This document shows, one piece after another, positions 8,132-15,859 of a stretch of DNA of 64,000 nt. The notes beneath the pieces are model-generated. The model saw only the letters and a list, made by a program, of their open reading frames with translations, had not been told where the DNA came from and made no database searches. Source of the stretch: Marinirhabdus sp963793275 (GTDB lineage Bacteria; Bacteroidota; Bacteroidia; Flavobacteriales; Flavobacteriaceae); contig CAWBZL010000004.1 in NCBI GenBank assembly GCA_963793275.1, forward strand, positions 186,001 to 250,000. The letters run 5' to 3'. How positions within the stretch are numbered: position 1 is the stretch's first letter; each line of letters begins with the position of its first letter. The position numbers and the translations under genes are program-made.

Positions 8132-9181
8132 TTATACATCATCATAATCTACCGCTACACTGGCAGTGGTAGGATGTGCCTGGCAGGTTAAGATGAGTCC
8201 CTCGGAAATTTCGCTGTCGGTTAATATTTGGTTCTTGCGCATTTCGGCTTTTCCTTCGGTGATTCGGGCAATGCAGGTGCTACATATCCCGCCTTGGCAA
8301 CTATATGGTGCGTCTAATCCTTTTTCTAAAGCAGCTTCTAAGATAGAAGTGCTTTTTGGCATGGTAAAAGTTTCCACTATATCATCTACCGTGATGGAAA
8401 TTGTGGTTTCTCCGTCGTGAGATTCCACCAGCAAGCCTTCTTCGGCTGTGGTAAATAATTCGAAATGAATCACTTTTTCATTAATTCCGTTTTCTTTCAG
8501 CGTTGAAGAAATTTCATCAATCATGGCTTCCGGTTCACAAAGGTAGAATGCTTGGAAGGTGGTAGATTCAAATTTATTTTTTAAATAGTAGTTTACAATA
8601 CTTCGGTCTATTCTACCAAAGCGTGCGTGCGCTTCGCGGGTTCGGCTATAAATACATTCCAGCCTAAAGCGTTCTGGATATTCCCGGCTTAGCTCCATTA
8701 ATTTGTTGTGAAACATCGCTTCCTCCTTAGATTGATTTCCGTAGACCAGTAAGAAGGTACTATTTGGTTCCTGGGTCAATACAGTTTCAATAATAGATAA
8801 AACAGGTGTAATCCCGCTACCCGCAACAAATGCCACATAATTATTGTTTGCCGAAGCTTCCGGGTCTATGATAAACTTTCCTTCAGGTTTCATAACCTCC
8901 AGAGTGTCACCTTCTTTCAGTGTTGTATTTGCATAAACAGAAAATGATCCGCCATCAATCTTTTTAACCCCTATGCTCAAAAGGGAACTTTTTGGAGTAC
9001 TGTGAATGGAATACGCGCGGCGAATTTCGCCTTTATCAGTTGTATGTTTTATAGTAATATATTGTCCGGCCTTATGAGCAAAAGTTGATTTTAGATGTTC
9101 GGGAATTTCAAAACCTACTGAAACTGAGTTAGGGGTTTCTTTTTCAACTTTTGCAACACGTAAAGAATGGAAGTCGCTCAT
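8132..9181 (-). CDS. PaaE-like ferredoxin-NAD(P)H reductase with 2Fe-2S domain
   Basis: A 349-residue flavoprotein with three parts in order: an FAD-binding domain (RRAYSIHS near residue 54), an NAD(P)H-binding domain (VAGSGITP near residue 119) and a C-terminal plant-type 2Fe-2S ferredoxin domain (CQGGICSTC, then a distant LTCQA cysteine). It resembles PaaE, the reductase of phenylacetyl-CoA epoxidase, and related oxygenase reductases. No paaABCD genes are near, so the partner oxygenase is unknown; single copies of this type are common in flavobacteria. It diverges from sprE across a 190-base region that holds a perfect palindrome (9255-9274). Confidence 0.85.
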   Translation of the reverse strand: MSDFHSLRVAKVEKETPNSVSVGFEIPEHLKSTFAHKAGQYITIKHTTDKGEIRRAYSIHSTPKSSLLSIGVKKIDGGSFSVYANTTLKEGDTLEVMKPEGKFIIDPEASANNNYVAFVAGSGITPVLSIIETVLTQEPNSTFLLVYGNQSKEEAMFHNKLMELSREYPERFRLECIYSRTREAHARFGRIDRSIVNYYLKNKFESTTFQAFYLCEPEAMIDEISSTLKENGINEKVIHFELFTTAEEGLLVESHDGETTISITVDDIVETFTMPKSTSILEAALEKGLDAPYSCQGGICSTCIARITEGKAEMRKNQILTDSEISEGLILTCQAHPTTASVAVDYDDV

Positions 9182-9254
9182 GGGGTTTTAATTTTTCAAC
9201 AAAAATACACAATCTCATCGGTAAAAAAAGGGAAGAGAATTGGTTAAACCGCCC

Positions 9255-9309
9255 AATTTTAGACCTAAAATTGACTAATTCTAAAAAAGAAGCGTATTTT
9301 TACGCTTCC
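9255..9309. promoter_or_regulatory. Palindrome and adjacent hairpin in the reductase/sprE divergent spacer
   Basis: CAATTTTAG at 9255-9263 and CTAAAATTG at 9266-9274 form a perfect nine-base inverted repeat with a two-base centre, the form of a dimeric repressor site. Sixteen bases further, GAAGCGTA (9290-9297) and TACGCTTC (9302-9309) form a perfect eight-base hairpin with a TTTT loop. Neither is explained by a neighbouring 3' end, because both flanking genes start here. Confidence 0.5.
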
Positions 9310-9374
9310 TTTGGTCTGTACATACTAAAACCGAAGTATTTAAGTTAGAATACCTATATAAAAGAAACTACATT

Positions 9375-11924
9375 TTGAAAGGCATTTATAAAATTACAAT
9401 TTTACTGCTAGCGGTACTTGTGCTAGTCTCTTGTTCCAGAAAGAAAAACACCTTTATGAGCCGCAATTTCCACGCGGTAACGGCAGAGTATAATATTCTG
9501 TACAATGGTGGATTGGCTTATGAAACCGGTAAAGATGAATTAGCACTTAGCTATCGTGATAATTACTGGGAAATTCTACCTGTTGAACGTGTAACATTAC
9601 AGGAAGAAATTGATACTCCAGGAGAGAAAAAAGACCCCAATTTTAACAGGGCGGAAGAAAAAGCTGCCAAGGCTATTCAAAATCACTCCATCTATTTGGA
9701 TGGTAAAGAATACAATCCGCAAATAGACGAAGCGTATATGATGCTGGGAAAAGCCCGTTATTTTGACGAACGGTACATCCCTGCTCAGGATGCTTTCAAT
9801 TTTATTTTGAATAGATATCCAACCAGTAATAATATTAATCGCGCAAAGGTTTGGAAGGCTAAGACCAATATTAGATTAAAGAATGAAGATGTTGCTCTGG
9901 AGAACCTTCAGGAAATGATGAAAGAGGCAGAGTTGGAAGAAGAAGAATTGGCCGAAGCATCTGCAATTATTGCTCAGGCGTACATAAATTTGGACTCCTT
10001 ACCACAAGCGTTGCCTTATATTAAACTGGCTTCAGAATACGAAAAAAAGGATGAACTCAAAGGTCGTTACGCATACATAAAGGGACAATTATATGATCGC
10101 CTTGAGATGAAAGACAGCGCAAACCTGGCCTACGATGAGGTAATAGCGTTAAACCGAAAGTCACCAAGGGTTTATATGATCAACGCGTATATCGCGAAGG
10201 CAAGAAATTTTGACTACACGAAAGAAGATAAGGTTGCGTTTTTGGAATTGTTGACCGAGCTGGAAGAAAATCGTGAAAACAGACCCTTTCTGGATAAAAT
10301 TTATAACCAGATTGGGGAATACTACCGAAATAACGATAGTATTGAGCGCGCAACAGAGTTTTATAACAAGTCTATTAGAGACTTTAAAAGTGACGACTAT
10401 TTGCAGTCTATGAACTACCGCACCCTGGCCGTATTTAATTTTGATGCCGCAAATTATAAAGCTGCCGGAGCATATTACGATAGTACAATTACCAATCTAG
10501 CGGTAAACTCTCGTGAGTGGAGACGTTTTAAGAAGAAAAGAGAAAATCTGGACGATGTAATAAAATATGAAGATATTGCAACACAAAACGACAGTATTCT
10601 TGGTCTTGTAAATATGAATGAGGGAGAACGTCTGGCGTTTTTTACCGATTATACCACGAAATTACGGGAGCAGGCAAGACTGGATTCTATTGCCGCAGCA
10701 AAAGCCGAAGAAACCGAAGCCAACAAAGAGTTTTATAAAAAAAATACAGGGACAACAAAAGGAGGAACAACAAACAGCACCTTCTATTTTTACAATGCTA
10801 CAACGGCAGCCTACGGAATACAGGAATTTAAAAAAATATGGGGAAGCCGAAAAGTTGAAGATAACTGGAGACTTTCCAGTAAGAAAACAACAAGTATTAC
10901 CCAGCCAGGAGAGGTTACTGAAGTGGTAGAGATAAGCGAAAACGAATTATATGATCCGCAAACCTACATTACACAAATCCCAACAGACCAGGTAGTGATA
11001 GACAGCCTGGCGAAAGACAGAAATTTCGCGTACTATCAGTTAGGGCTTATTTACAAGGAAAAATTTAGAGAATATGGACTAGCTTCTAACCGTTTGGAAA
11101 AATTACTTACGCTTAATCCTGAGGAACGTCTTATTTTGCCTACAAAGTACAATCTGCATAAAATTTATGCCCAGATAGAAAATATGGCATTGGCAGACAC
11201 GTATAAAAACGACATTATAAACAATCATCCGGATTCCCGCTACGCACAGATCCTGTTAAATCCCAACACTCAGTTGGCTACAGACGAGTCCAGCCCGGAG
11301 TATAAGTATAAAGCGTTGTATAAACAGTTTGAAAATTCGGAATACCAAAGTGTGATCGATACCAGCGACGAGTACATTACACTTTATAATGGTACCGATA
11401 TTGTTCCAAAACTTGAAATGCTTAAGGCAACCGCACTCGCAAGAAAAGAAGGGTTCGAACCTTACAAAAAAGCACTTAACTACATATCGCTTAACTATCC
11501 AAATTCTGAAGAAGGTAAAGAGGCCGAAAACACCTATAAATTTGTTTTACCTAAAATAGCGAATAAGGGTTTTATTGGTGACGAAGAAAGTGATAAGTGG
11601 AAACTAGTGTACCAATTTCCCCCGGCAGAAAGAGAGGCAGCACTGGCATTACAGAAAAAATTAGACGAAGGGATTAAGGAGTTTAACTACTTTGACCTGA
11701 ACACGTCTATAGATTATTACAACCCAGACAGCATTTTTGTAATTGTTCATGGCTTAAATACACGTTTGGGCGGAAGAGGTTTTGCAGATGTGTTAAGAGA
11801 GAATAAGAAATATAAGATTAAGAGAGCTTCCTTCGAAATTTCTTCCCCTAATTATAAAACAATACAAATCCATAAAAATTTAGACAGTTATTTAAAAGAA
11901 GGAAACGCCGCCGCCGAAAAATAG
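9375..11924 (+). CDS. sprE: SprE/PorW, TPR lipoprotein of gliding motility and type IX secretion
   Basis: An 849-residue protein from a TTG start, with a lipoprotein signal peptide ending VLVSC (Cys20). The body is a long helical tetratricopeptide array: TPR-like units such as IDEAYMMLGKARYFDERYIPAQDAF recur to about residue 420, then a low-complexity break and further TPRs. SprE (PorW in Porphyromonas) is an outer-membrane lipoprotein facing the periplasm, needed for T9SS function and gliding in Flavobacterium johnsoniae. As in related genomes, it lies just upstream of the bactofilin and ATP synthase genes. It should support secretion of the T9SS cargo encoded at 26.7 and 47.4 kb. The length is close to the family norm. 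Confidence 0.88.
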   Translation: MKGIYKITILLLAVLVLVSCSRKKNTFMSRNFHAVTAEYNILYNGGLAYETGKDELALSYRDNYWEILPVERVTLQEEIDTPGEKKDPNFNRAEEKAAKAIQNHSIYLDGKEYNPQIDEAYMMLGKARYFDERYIPAQDAFNFILNRYPTSNNINRAKVWKAKTNIRLKNEDVALENLQEMMKEAELEEEELAEASAIIAQAYINLDSLPQALPYIKLASEYEKKDELKGRYAYIKGQLYDRLEMKDSANLAYDEVIALNRKSPRVYMINAYIAKARNFDYTKEDKVAFLELLTELEENRENRPFLDKIYNQIGEYYRNNDSIERATEFYNKSIRDFKSDDYLQSMNYRTLAVFNFDAANYKAAGAYYDSTITNLAVNSREWRRFKKKRENLDDVIKYEDIATQNDSILGLVNMNEGERLAFFTDYTTKLREQARLDSIAAAKAEETEANKEFYKKNTGTTKGGTTNSTFYFYNATTAAYGIQEFKKIWGSRKVEDNWRLSSKKTTSITQPGEVTEVVEISENELYDPQTYITQIPTDQVVIDSLAKDRNFAYYQLGLIYKEKFREYGLASNRLEKLLTLNPEERLILPTKYNLHKIYAQIENMALADTYKNDIINNHPDSRYAQILLNPNTQLATDESSPEYKYKALYKQFENSEYQSVIDTSDEYITLYNGTDIVPKLEMLKATALARKEGFEPYKKALNYISLNYPNSEEGKEAENTYKFVLPKIANKGFIGDEESDKWKLVYQFPPAEREAALALQKKLDEGIKEFNYFDLNTSIDYYNPDSIFVIVHGLNTRLGGRGFADVLRENKKYKIKRASFEISSPNYKTIQIHKNLDSYLKEGNAAAEK

Positions 11925-11955
11925 AAAACAACAATCCCCAAAAACCCCAATCAAT

Positions 11956-12324
11956 ATGTTTTCAGATAAAAATAAACAAGCCAGAAATATGGAACCATCA
12001 GCAAGCCAAAACAGGATAAACGAAGGGACCGAATTAAAAGGAGACATTAGCTCCAACGGTTTTTTTAGGATAGACGGGAGCGTAGTAGGCAATATCAGCA
12101 AACCTTCCAGAGTAGTAATAGGTAAAAACGGAAGCGTAAACGGAAAGCTCATCTGCGAAGATGCCGACATTGAAGGTAAATTTGAAGGCAACTTAGACGT
12201 TTCCGGAACCCTTACCCTAAAAGCAACGGCACACATTGAAGGCGAAGTAATAGTGGGGAAACTATCCGTAGAACCGGGCGCTACATTTAACGCTTCGTGT
12301 ACAATGCAGGGGCCAAAAAAGTAA
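11956..12324 (+). CDS. Bactofilin (polymer-forming cytoskeletal protein), with a -1 frame extension to 12413
   Basis: A 122-residue bactofilin: a short disordered N-tail, then a right-handed beta-helix (GTELKGDISSNGFFRIDGSV onward, repeating strand-turn units). Bactofilins self-assemble into filaments near the membrane and often help organise the cell wall. The frame ends at TAA 12322 directly after CCA AAA AAG. Reading on in the -1 frame gives 30 more residues (VSTATSSASEEKANPYDRQQ, then RLKKASEPLK) ending in TAG at 12411-12413. That stop overlaps the GTG start of the AtpI-like gene. The polar tail and the TAGTG overlap suggest that the longer 152-residue form is the real or an additional product. 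Causes could be a missing base in the G or A run, or programmed slippage on A-AAA-AAG. Confidence 0.85.
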   Translation: MFSDKNKQARNMEPSASQNRINEGTELKGDISSNGFFRIDGSVVGNISKPSRVVIGKNGSVNGKLICEDADIEGKFEGNLDVSGTLTLKATAHIEGEVIVGKLSVEPGATFNASCTMQGPKK

Positions 12325-12412
12325 GCACAGCCACATCTTCTGCCTCCGAGGAAAAAGCAAACCCTTACGATCGCCAACAACGATTAAAAAAGGCTTCGGA
12401 GCCACTTAAATA

Positions 12413-12637
12413 GTGGCAGACAACTCTCCATCTGGTATGAAACGTTGGTTGGTCTTAACAGCCATTGGCTTGGAAATGGGGGCCATTATCTATCTCTTTG
12501 TACAATTAGGCAAATGGCTGGATGCTTCTTATGGCGAGCCAGAAAGTAAACTCTATCTTATTCTTTGTACATTATTTGGTGTTGCCGCTTCGTTATTTCT
12601 GGTGCTCAAGCAAACCAATAGATTGAACAAGGATTAA
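12413..12637 (+). CDS. AtpZ/AtpI-like small membrane protein
   Basis: A 74-residue protein with two membrane segments (about residues 12-32 and 46-65) of the AtpZ/AtpI family. These proteins help assemble or supply Mg2+ to the F0F1 ATP synthase and lie at the head of its operon. The GTG start at 12413 overlaps the stop of the frameshifted bactofilin tail (TAGTG); a second candidate is ATG 12437 (MKRWLVLT). The overlap favours the GTG. Confidence 0.75.
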   Translation: MADNSPSGMKRWLVLTAIGLEMGAIIYLFVQLGKWLDASYGEPESKLYLILCTLFGVAASLFLVLKQTNRLNKD

Positions 12638-12713
12638 CTGACAAAGAAAGGAGCCTTCTGTTCAATTGATTTTGTTACTTTGCAAAGTAAAAAGCAAAAA
12701 AATTGTACTGAGA

Positions 12714-13154
12714 ATGCCCGAAACTTTAAAATTCCTAGCCGTGCTTTTCCTGGCACTCACTATTACTTTCAGCATACATATAGGAGTGCTTTGGTTCATC
12801 AATCTGCCACTTTTTTCAGATAAGATAGTGCTTAGTTATGGCGTTAATTTTTTGCTCGCTATATTCATTTATTTGATTATTCAACAAACTTTAAAAAAAA
12901 ACGGTGCTCAGGCAGGTTTTATCTTTATGGCGGGAAGTGCTGTAAAATTCATTGTATTTTTTTCGGTTTTTTATCCGTTTTATGACGCAGATGATGTGAT
13001 GCAAAAGACCGAATTTACTGCCTTTTTCATTCCCTACGCCGTATGCCTTATCTTAGAAGTAGCCTATCTTTCCAAACAGCTTAATAATCAGACCTATTCC
13101 GAAGAAAAGAGTCCAGATAGTGACACGACAAATTCAGAGGAAAAAAAGAATTAA
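12714..13154 (+). CDS. DUF6168-like small membrane protein
   Basis: A 146-residue protein with about four membrane segments and an acidic, serine-rich C-terminal tail. It begins MPETLKFLAVLFLALTITF. It fits the DUF6168 family found between atpI-like genes and atpB in flavobacteria; its function is unknown, though its place suggests a role like AtpI/AtpQ in ATP synthase assembly. An in-frame ATG at 12666 would add a 16-residue hydrophilic leader; ATG 12714 is preferred because the membrane segment then starts at once. A TTACTTTGC stretch at 12675 is a weak -7-like site between the two candidates. Confidence 0.6.
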   Translation: MPETLKFLAVLFLALTITFSIHIGVLWFINLPLFSDKIVLSYGVNFLLAIFIYLIIQQTLKKNGAQAGFIFMAGSAVKFIVFFSVFYPFYDADDVMQKTEFTAFFIPYAVCLILEVAYLSKQLNNQTYSEEKSPDSDTTNSEEKKN

Positions 13155-13162
13155 AATAGTTT

Positions 13163-13192
13163 TTGAATTCTGTAAAAGAACAGTATTTTTGC
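13163..13192 (+). promoter_or_regulatory. Promoter of the atpB operon
   Basis: TTG at 13163-13165, eighteen bases, then TATTTTTG at 13184-13191 followed by C. This is a near-ideal Bacteroidota -33/-7 pair 35 bases before the atpB ATG. It implies that the ATP synthase genes have their own promoter in addition to any read-through from sprE. Confidence 0.65.
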
Positions 13193-13226
13193 ACCGATTT
13201 TAAGGACACAGTTTAATCGGTTCAGA

Positions 13227-14366
13227 ATGCAAAAAAACAGAGTGATTAGATTATTAAGCGTTTTCATCTTTGCGGTAAGCTTTACGGCATCGGCTGCAGT
13301 AATTAAAGATGAAGGCGATTCTCCAAAGGATACCAAATCTGAGATTAAAGATTATATTGCGCATCACTTACAGGATTCGCACGACTTTAATATTGCGGCA
13401 TCTACAGACGAGGAAACGGGCGAGATCCACCATTATGGTTTTCCGCTTCCGGTAATTTTAGTAGATGATGGCATACAGGTTTTTATGTCTTCAAAATTTC
13501 ACCACGGTGAAACAGTTGCCGAATCTAACGGAAACTACTACCGTTTATACCACAGTAAAATATACAAAACAGACGCGGCAGGTACACTTAACTATGATGC
13601 TGAGCACCCCGAACATCCTTCAAACGTTCGCCCGCTGGATTTGTCTATTACTAAAAGTGTGGTGATGATGTTGGTAACAGGATTGTTGTTAATCTGGTTG
13701 TTCCGAAGCCTTGCAAAAAGCTATGGTAAGAACGGAAGTATCCCAAAAGGTGTTGGGCGTTTCTTTGAGCCTATTGTATTGTACATTCGTGACGATATTG
13801 CAAAGGCAAACATAGGCGAGGATAAGTATAAAAGATATATGCCGTTTTTATTAACCGTATTTTTCTTTATTTGGTTTTTAAATATGTTCGGTCTTACGCC
13901 ATTAGGTGTAAACGTAACAGGAAATATTGCGGTAACAGCAGGTTTGGCGCTTATTGTTTTCTTGTTAACAAACTTTACAGGAACTAGAGATTACTGGAAA
14001 CACATTTTTGATCCACTAGGCGATGGAATGCCCTGGTTTGGAAAAGCAATTATTTATATTATTTTAATTCCTATTGAAATATTAGGATTGTTTATTAAGC
14101 CATTTGCACTTATGATTCGTTTGTATGCGAATATGACTGCAGGTCACGTGGTATTAATGAGTTTAATAGGATTAATATTTATTTTCAAGAGTTGGGTTGG
14201 AGGTCCGTTAAGTTTCGGTCTTTCATTCGCCATCTCATTAATTGAGTTATTTGTAGCATTGTTGCAAGCATACATCTTTACGATGTTGGCGGCATTGTAT
14301 TTCGGTTTTGCTTCCGAATCACACGATCACGCAGAAGAGCATGACGGAGAAATAGCTCACTTATAA
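13227..14366 (+). CDS. atpB: ATP synthase F0 subunit a
   Basis: Subunit a forms the proton half-channels of F0 in the inner membrane. The 379-residue protein has a signal-peptide-like N-terminus (to about SASAA) and a long periplasmic region of about 120 residues before the first core helix, an extension typical of Bacteroidota. The essential arginine lies in ALMIRLYANMTAGHVVL (near residue 296), and the C-terminal helices end in a His/Glu-rich tail. It opens the operon atpB-E-F-H-A-(four-helix gene)-G. The beta and epsilon genes (atpD, atpC) are not present, which is the normal split in this phylum. Confidence 0.95.
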   Translation: MQKNRVIRLLSVFIFAVSFTASAAVIKDEGDSPKDTKSEIKDYIAHHLQDSHDFNIAASTDEETGEIHHYGFPLPVILVDDGIQVFMSSKFHHGETVAESNGNYYRLYHSKIYKTDAAGTLNYDAEHPEHPSNVRPLDLSITKSVVMMLVTGLLLIWLFRSLAKSYGKNGSIPKGVGRFFEPIVLYIRDDIAKANIGEDKYKRYMPFLLTVFFFIWFLNMFGLTPLGVNVTGNIAVTAGLALIVFLLTNFTGTRDYWKHIFDPLGDGMPWFGKAIIYIILIPIEILGLFIKPFALMIRLYANMTAGHVVLMSLIGLIFIFKSWVGGPLSFGLSFAISLIELFVALLQAYIFTMLAALYFGFASESHDHAEEHDGEIAHL

Positions 14367-14443
14367 GAATTTTAATGGAGTTCACCATAAAATGTTAGTG
14401 AGCTCGTCAAACATGAATGTTTAATTTTTAATTTATATATATT

Positions 14444-14635
14444 ATGGAAATTCCAAGTGTAGTAGGTGCAGGTTTAGCAGTAATCGGTGCAGGTATCGGT
14501 ATTGGTATGATTGGTGGAAAAGCAATGGAAGCTATTGCTCGTCAGCCAGAAGCTTACGGAAAAATTCAAACAGCAATGCTTATTGCAGCGGCGCTTATTG
14601 AAGGTATTGGTTTCGCCGCGATTTTCGCAGGGTAA
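14444..14635 (+). CDS. atpE: ATP synthase F0 subunit c
   Basis: A 63-residue two-helix hairpin that builds the rotating c-ring. Helix 1 carries the glycine-rich GAGIGIGMIGG packing motif, the loop has ARQPEAYGKI with the conserved RQP, and helix 2 has the ion-binding glutamate in ALIEGIGF. The residues that mark sodium binding (an ES/T pair after the acid) are absent, so proton coupling is predicted. It is short but complete. It lies 77 bases after atpB. Confidence 0.95.
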   Translation: MEIPSVVGAGLAVIGAGIGIGMIGGKAMEAIARQPEAYGKIQTAMLIAAALIEGIGFAAIFAG

Positions 14636-14741
14636 TCAAACAAGATAACATATCGCCGCAACGGTTGGTTGCGGGGATGTGTTTCTATTTAAATTAAACA
14701 AAGTATAACCAAATACGTACCCACTTTCGTGGGCATTAAAA

Positions 14742-15242
14742 ATGGATAAATTAATAAACGACTTTTCATTCGGACTTTTTATCTGGCAGATCATTTTGTT
14801 TCTGTTATTATTGCTTCTATTGCGCAAATTTGCATGGAAACCAATTCTTAAAGCAGTTGAAGACCGTGAAACAGGAATTAAAGACGCTCTGGATTCAGCT
14901 GAAAAAGCAAAGTTGGAAATGGCCAATTTGCAGGCAGATAATGAAAAGTTATTGCAGGAAGCCCGCGCAGAACGTGAAGTGATGCTGAAAGAAGCACGCG
15001 AAATGAAGGCCAACATGATCGCAGATGCAAAAGCAGAAGCGCAAGCAGAAGCCAACAAAACTATTGCAAATGCACAAACGGCTATTGAAGGTGAAAAGAA
15101 AGCTGCTATTGCAGAATTGAAAGAAACCGTGGCAAGCCTTTCGATAGAAATTGCTGAAAAAGTAGTAAAGAGCGAATTATCCAATAAAGAGAAGCAATTG
15201 GCATTAGTAGACTCTATGTTGAAAGACGCAAACTTAAACTAA
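14742..15242 (+). CDS. atpF: ATP synthase F0 subunit b
   Basis: A 166-residue peripheral-stalk protein: one N-terminal membrane helix (about residues 10-27, FIWQIILFLLLLLLLRKFAW) followed by a long charged coiled coil rich in Ala, Glu and Lys. It ties subunit a to the F1 head through delta. Its ATG is 106 bases after atpE and its stop is seven bases before atpH. Confidence 0.93.
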   Translation: MDKLINDFSFGLFIWQIILFLLLLLLLRKFAWKPILKAVEDRETGIKDALDSAEKAKLEMANLQADNEKLLQEARAEREVMLKEAREMKANMIADAKAEAQAEANKTIANAQTAIEGEKKAAIAELKETVASLSIEIAEKVVKSELSNKEKQLALVDSMLKDANLN

Positions 15243-15249
15243 GAGAACA

Positions 15250-15789
15250 ATGAGCAGCAGAGCAGCCATACGATATGCAAAAGCAGTCTTAGACCAAGCA
15301 AACGATGCTAAATTAGGCAGCGTTGTTTTTGGAGATATGAAGTCTGTTGCAGCTACCATCGAAAACAGTAAGGAGTTACGAGTTGTGTTAAACAGCCCTG
15401 TAATTAAGGGAGAAGATAAAAAGAAAGCGCTTCATAAAATTTTTGAAAGCAATAGCGATGTTACCAAAGGTCTTATTGATATTTTAACGGCTAACAAGCG
15501 TATCAATTTATTAGGTGGTGTTGCCGAAAGTTATGTATCCCTTTACAACGAATCACAAGGTGTAAAGGTAGCTGAAGTTACTACCGCTGTAGCATTATCT
15601 TCAGAACTGGAAACTAAGGTATTAGCAAAAGTTAAAGAAATGACAGGGAGCGATAGCGTAACCCTGGTAAATAAAATAGATGAATCAATCATCGGCGGAT
15701 TTATCCTCCGTGTAGGAGACTTGCAGTACAACGCAAGCATTGCCAACCAACTGGATAGCATAAAAAGAGAATTTACAAAAGCAATTTAA
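15250..15789 (+). CDS. atpH: ATP synthase F1 subunit delta
   Basis: A 179-residue delta (OSCP) subunit, with an N-terminal six-helix domain that binds alpha (RAAIRYAKAVLDQA) and a C-terminal domain ending in the conserved IIGGFILRVGDLQYNASIAN stretch that contacts subunit b. It starts seven bases after atpF, so translation is likely coupled. The spacer to atpA (70 bases) contains a short dispersed repeat. Confidence 0.93.
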   Translation: MSSRAAIRYAKAVLDQANDAKLGSVVFGDMKSVAATIENSKELRVVLNSPVIKGEDKKKALHKIFESNSDVTKGLIDILTANKRINLLGGVAESYVSLYNESQGVKVAEVTTAVALSSELETKVLAKVKEMTGSDSVTLVNKIDESIIGGFILRVGDLQYNASIANQLDSIKREFTKAI

Positions 15790-15810
15790 TTTATAACTGC
15801 TTCGGAAGTA

Positions 15811-15843
15811 ATTCCGATGTCACTCTAAGCGTAGTCGAAGAGC
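15811..15843. repeat. Dispersed TCGA-type intergenic repeat in the atpH-atpA spacer
   Basis: The stretch GTCACTCTAAGCGTAGTCGA at 15819-15838, then AGAGC, is a degenerate copy of a repeat common between flavobacterial genes (consensus like GTCACACTGAGCGTAGTCGA). A related pair is at 39141-39214. Confidence 0.5.
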
Positions 15844-15859
15844 ATAAATATTAAACAAA

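Noticed and set aside
11452..11465. GGTTCGAACC, like the T loop of a tRNA
   Set aside because: It is inside sprE and no acceptor or anticodon stems flank it; no tRNA was found in the window.
11892..12380. Long minus-strand frame across the bactofilin gene
   Set aside because: It mirrors a clear bactofilin on the plus strand and has a low-complexity Phe/Gly/Cys composition.
12674..12683. TTACTTTGC as a firm -7 promoter
   Set aside because: It lacks the A at the second position of TAnnTTTG in the right register, and no -33 TTG is well placed.
14636..15184. Minus-strand frame of 182 codons across atpF
   Set aside because: It is the shadow of the Ala/Glu/Lys-rich coiled coil of subunit b, giving Ala/Ser-rich nonsense.
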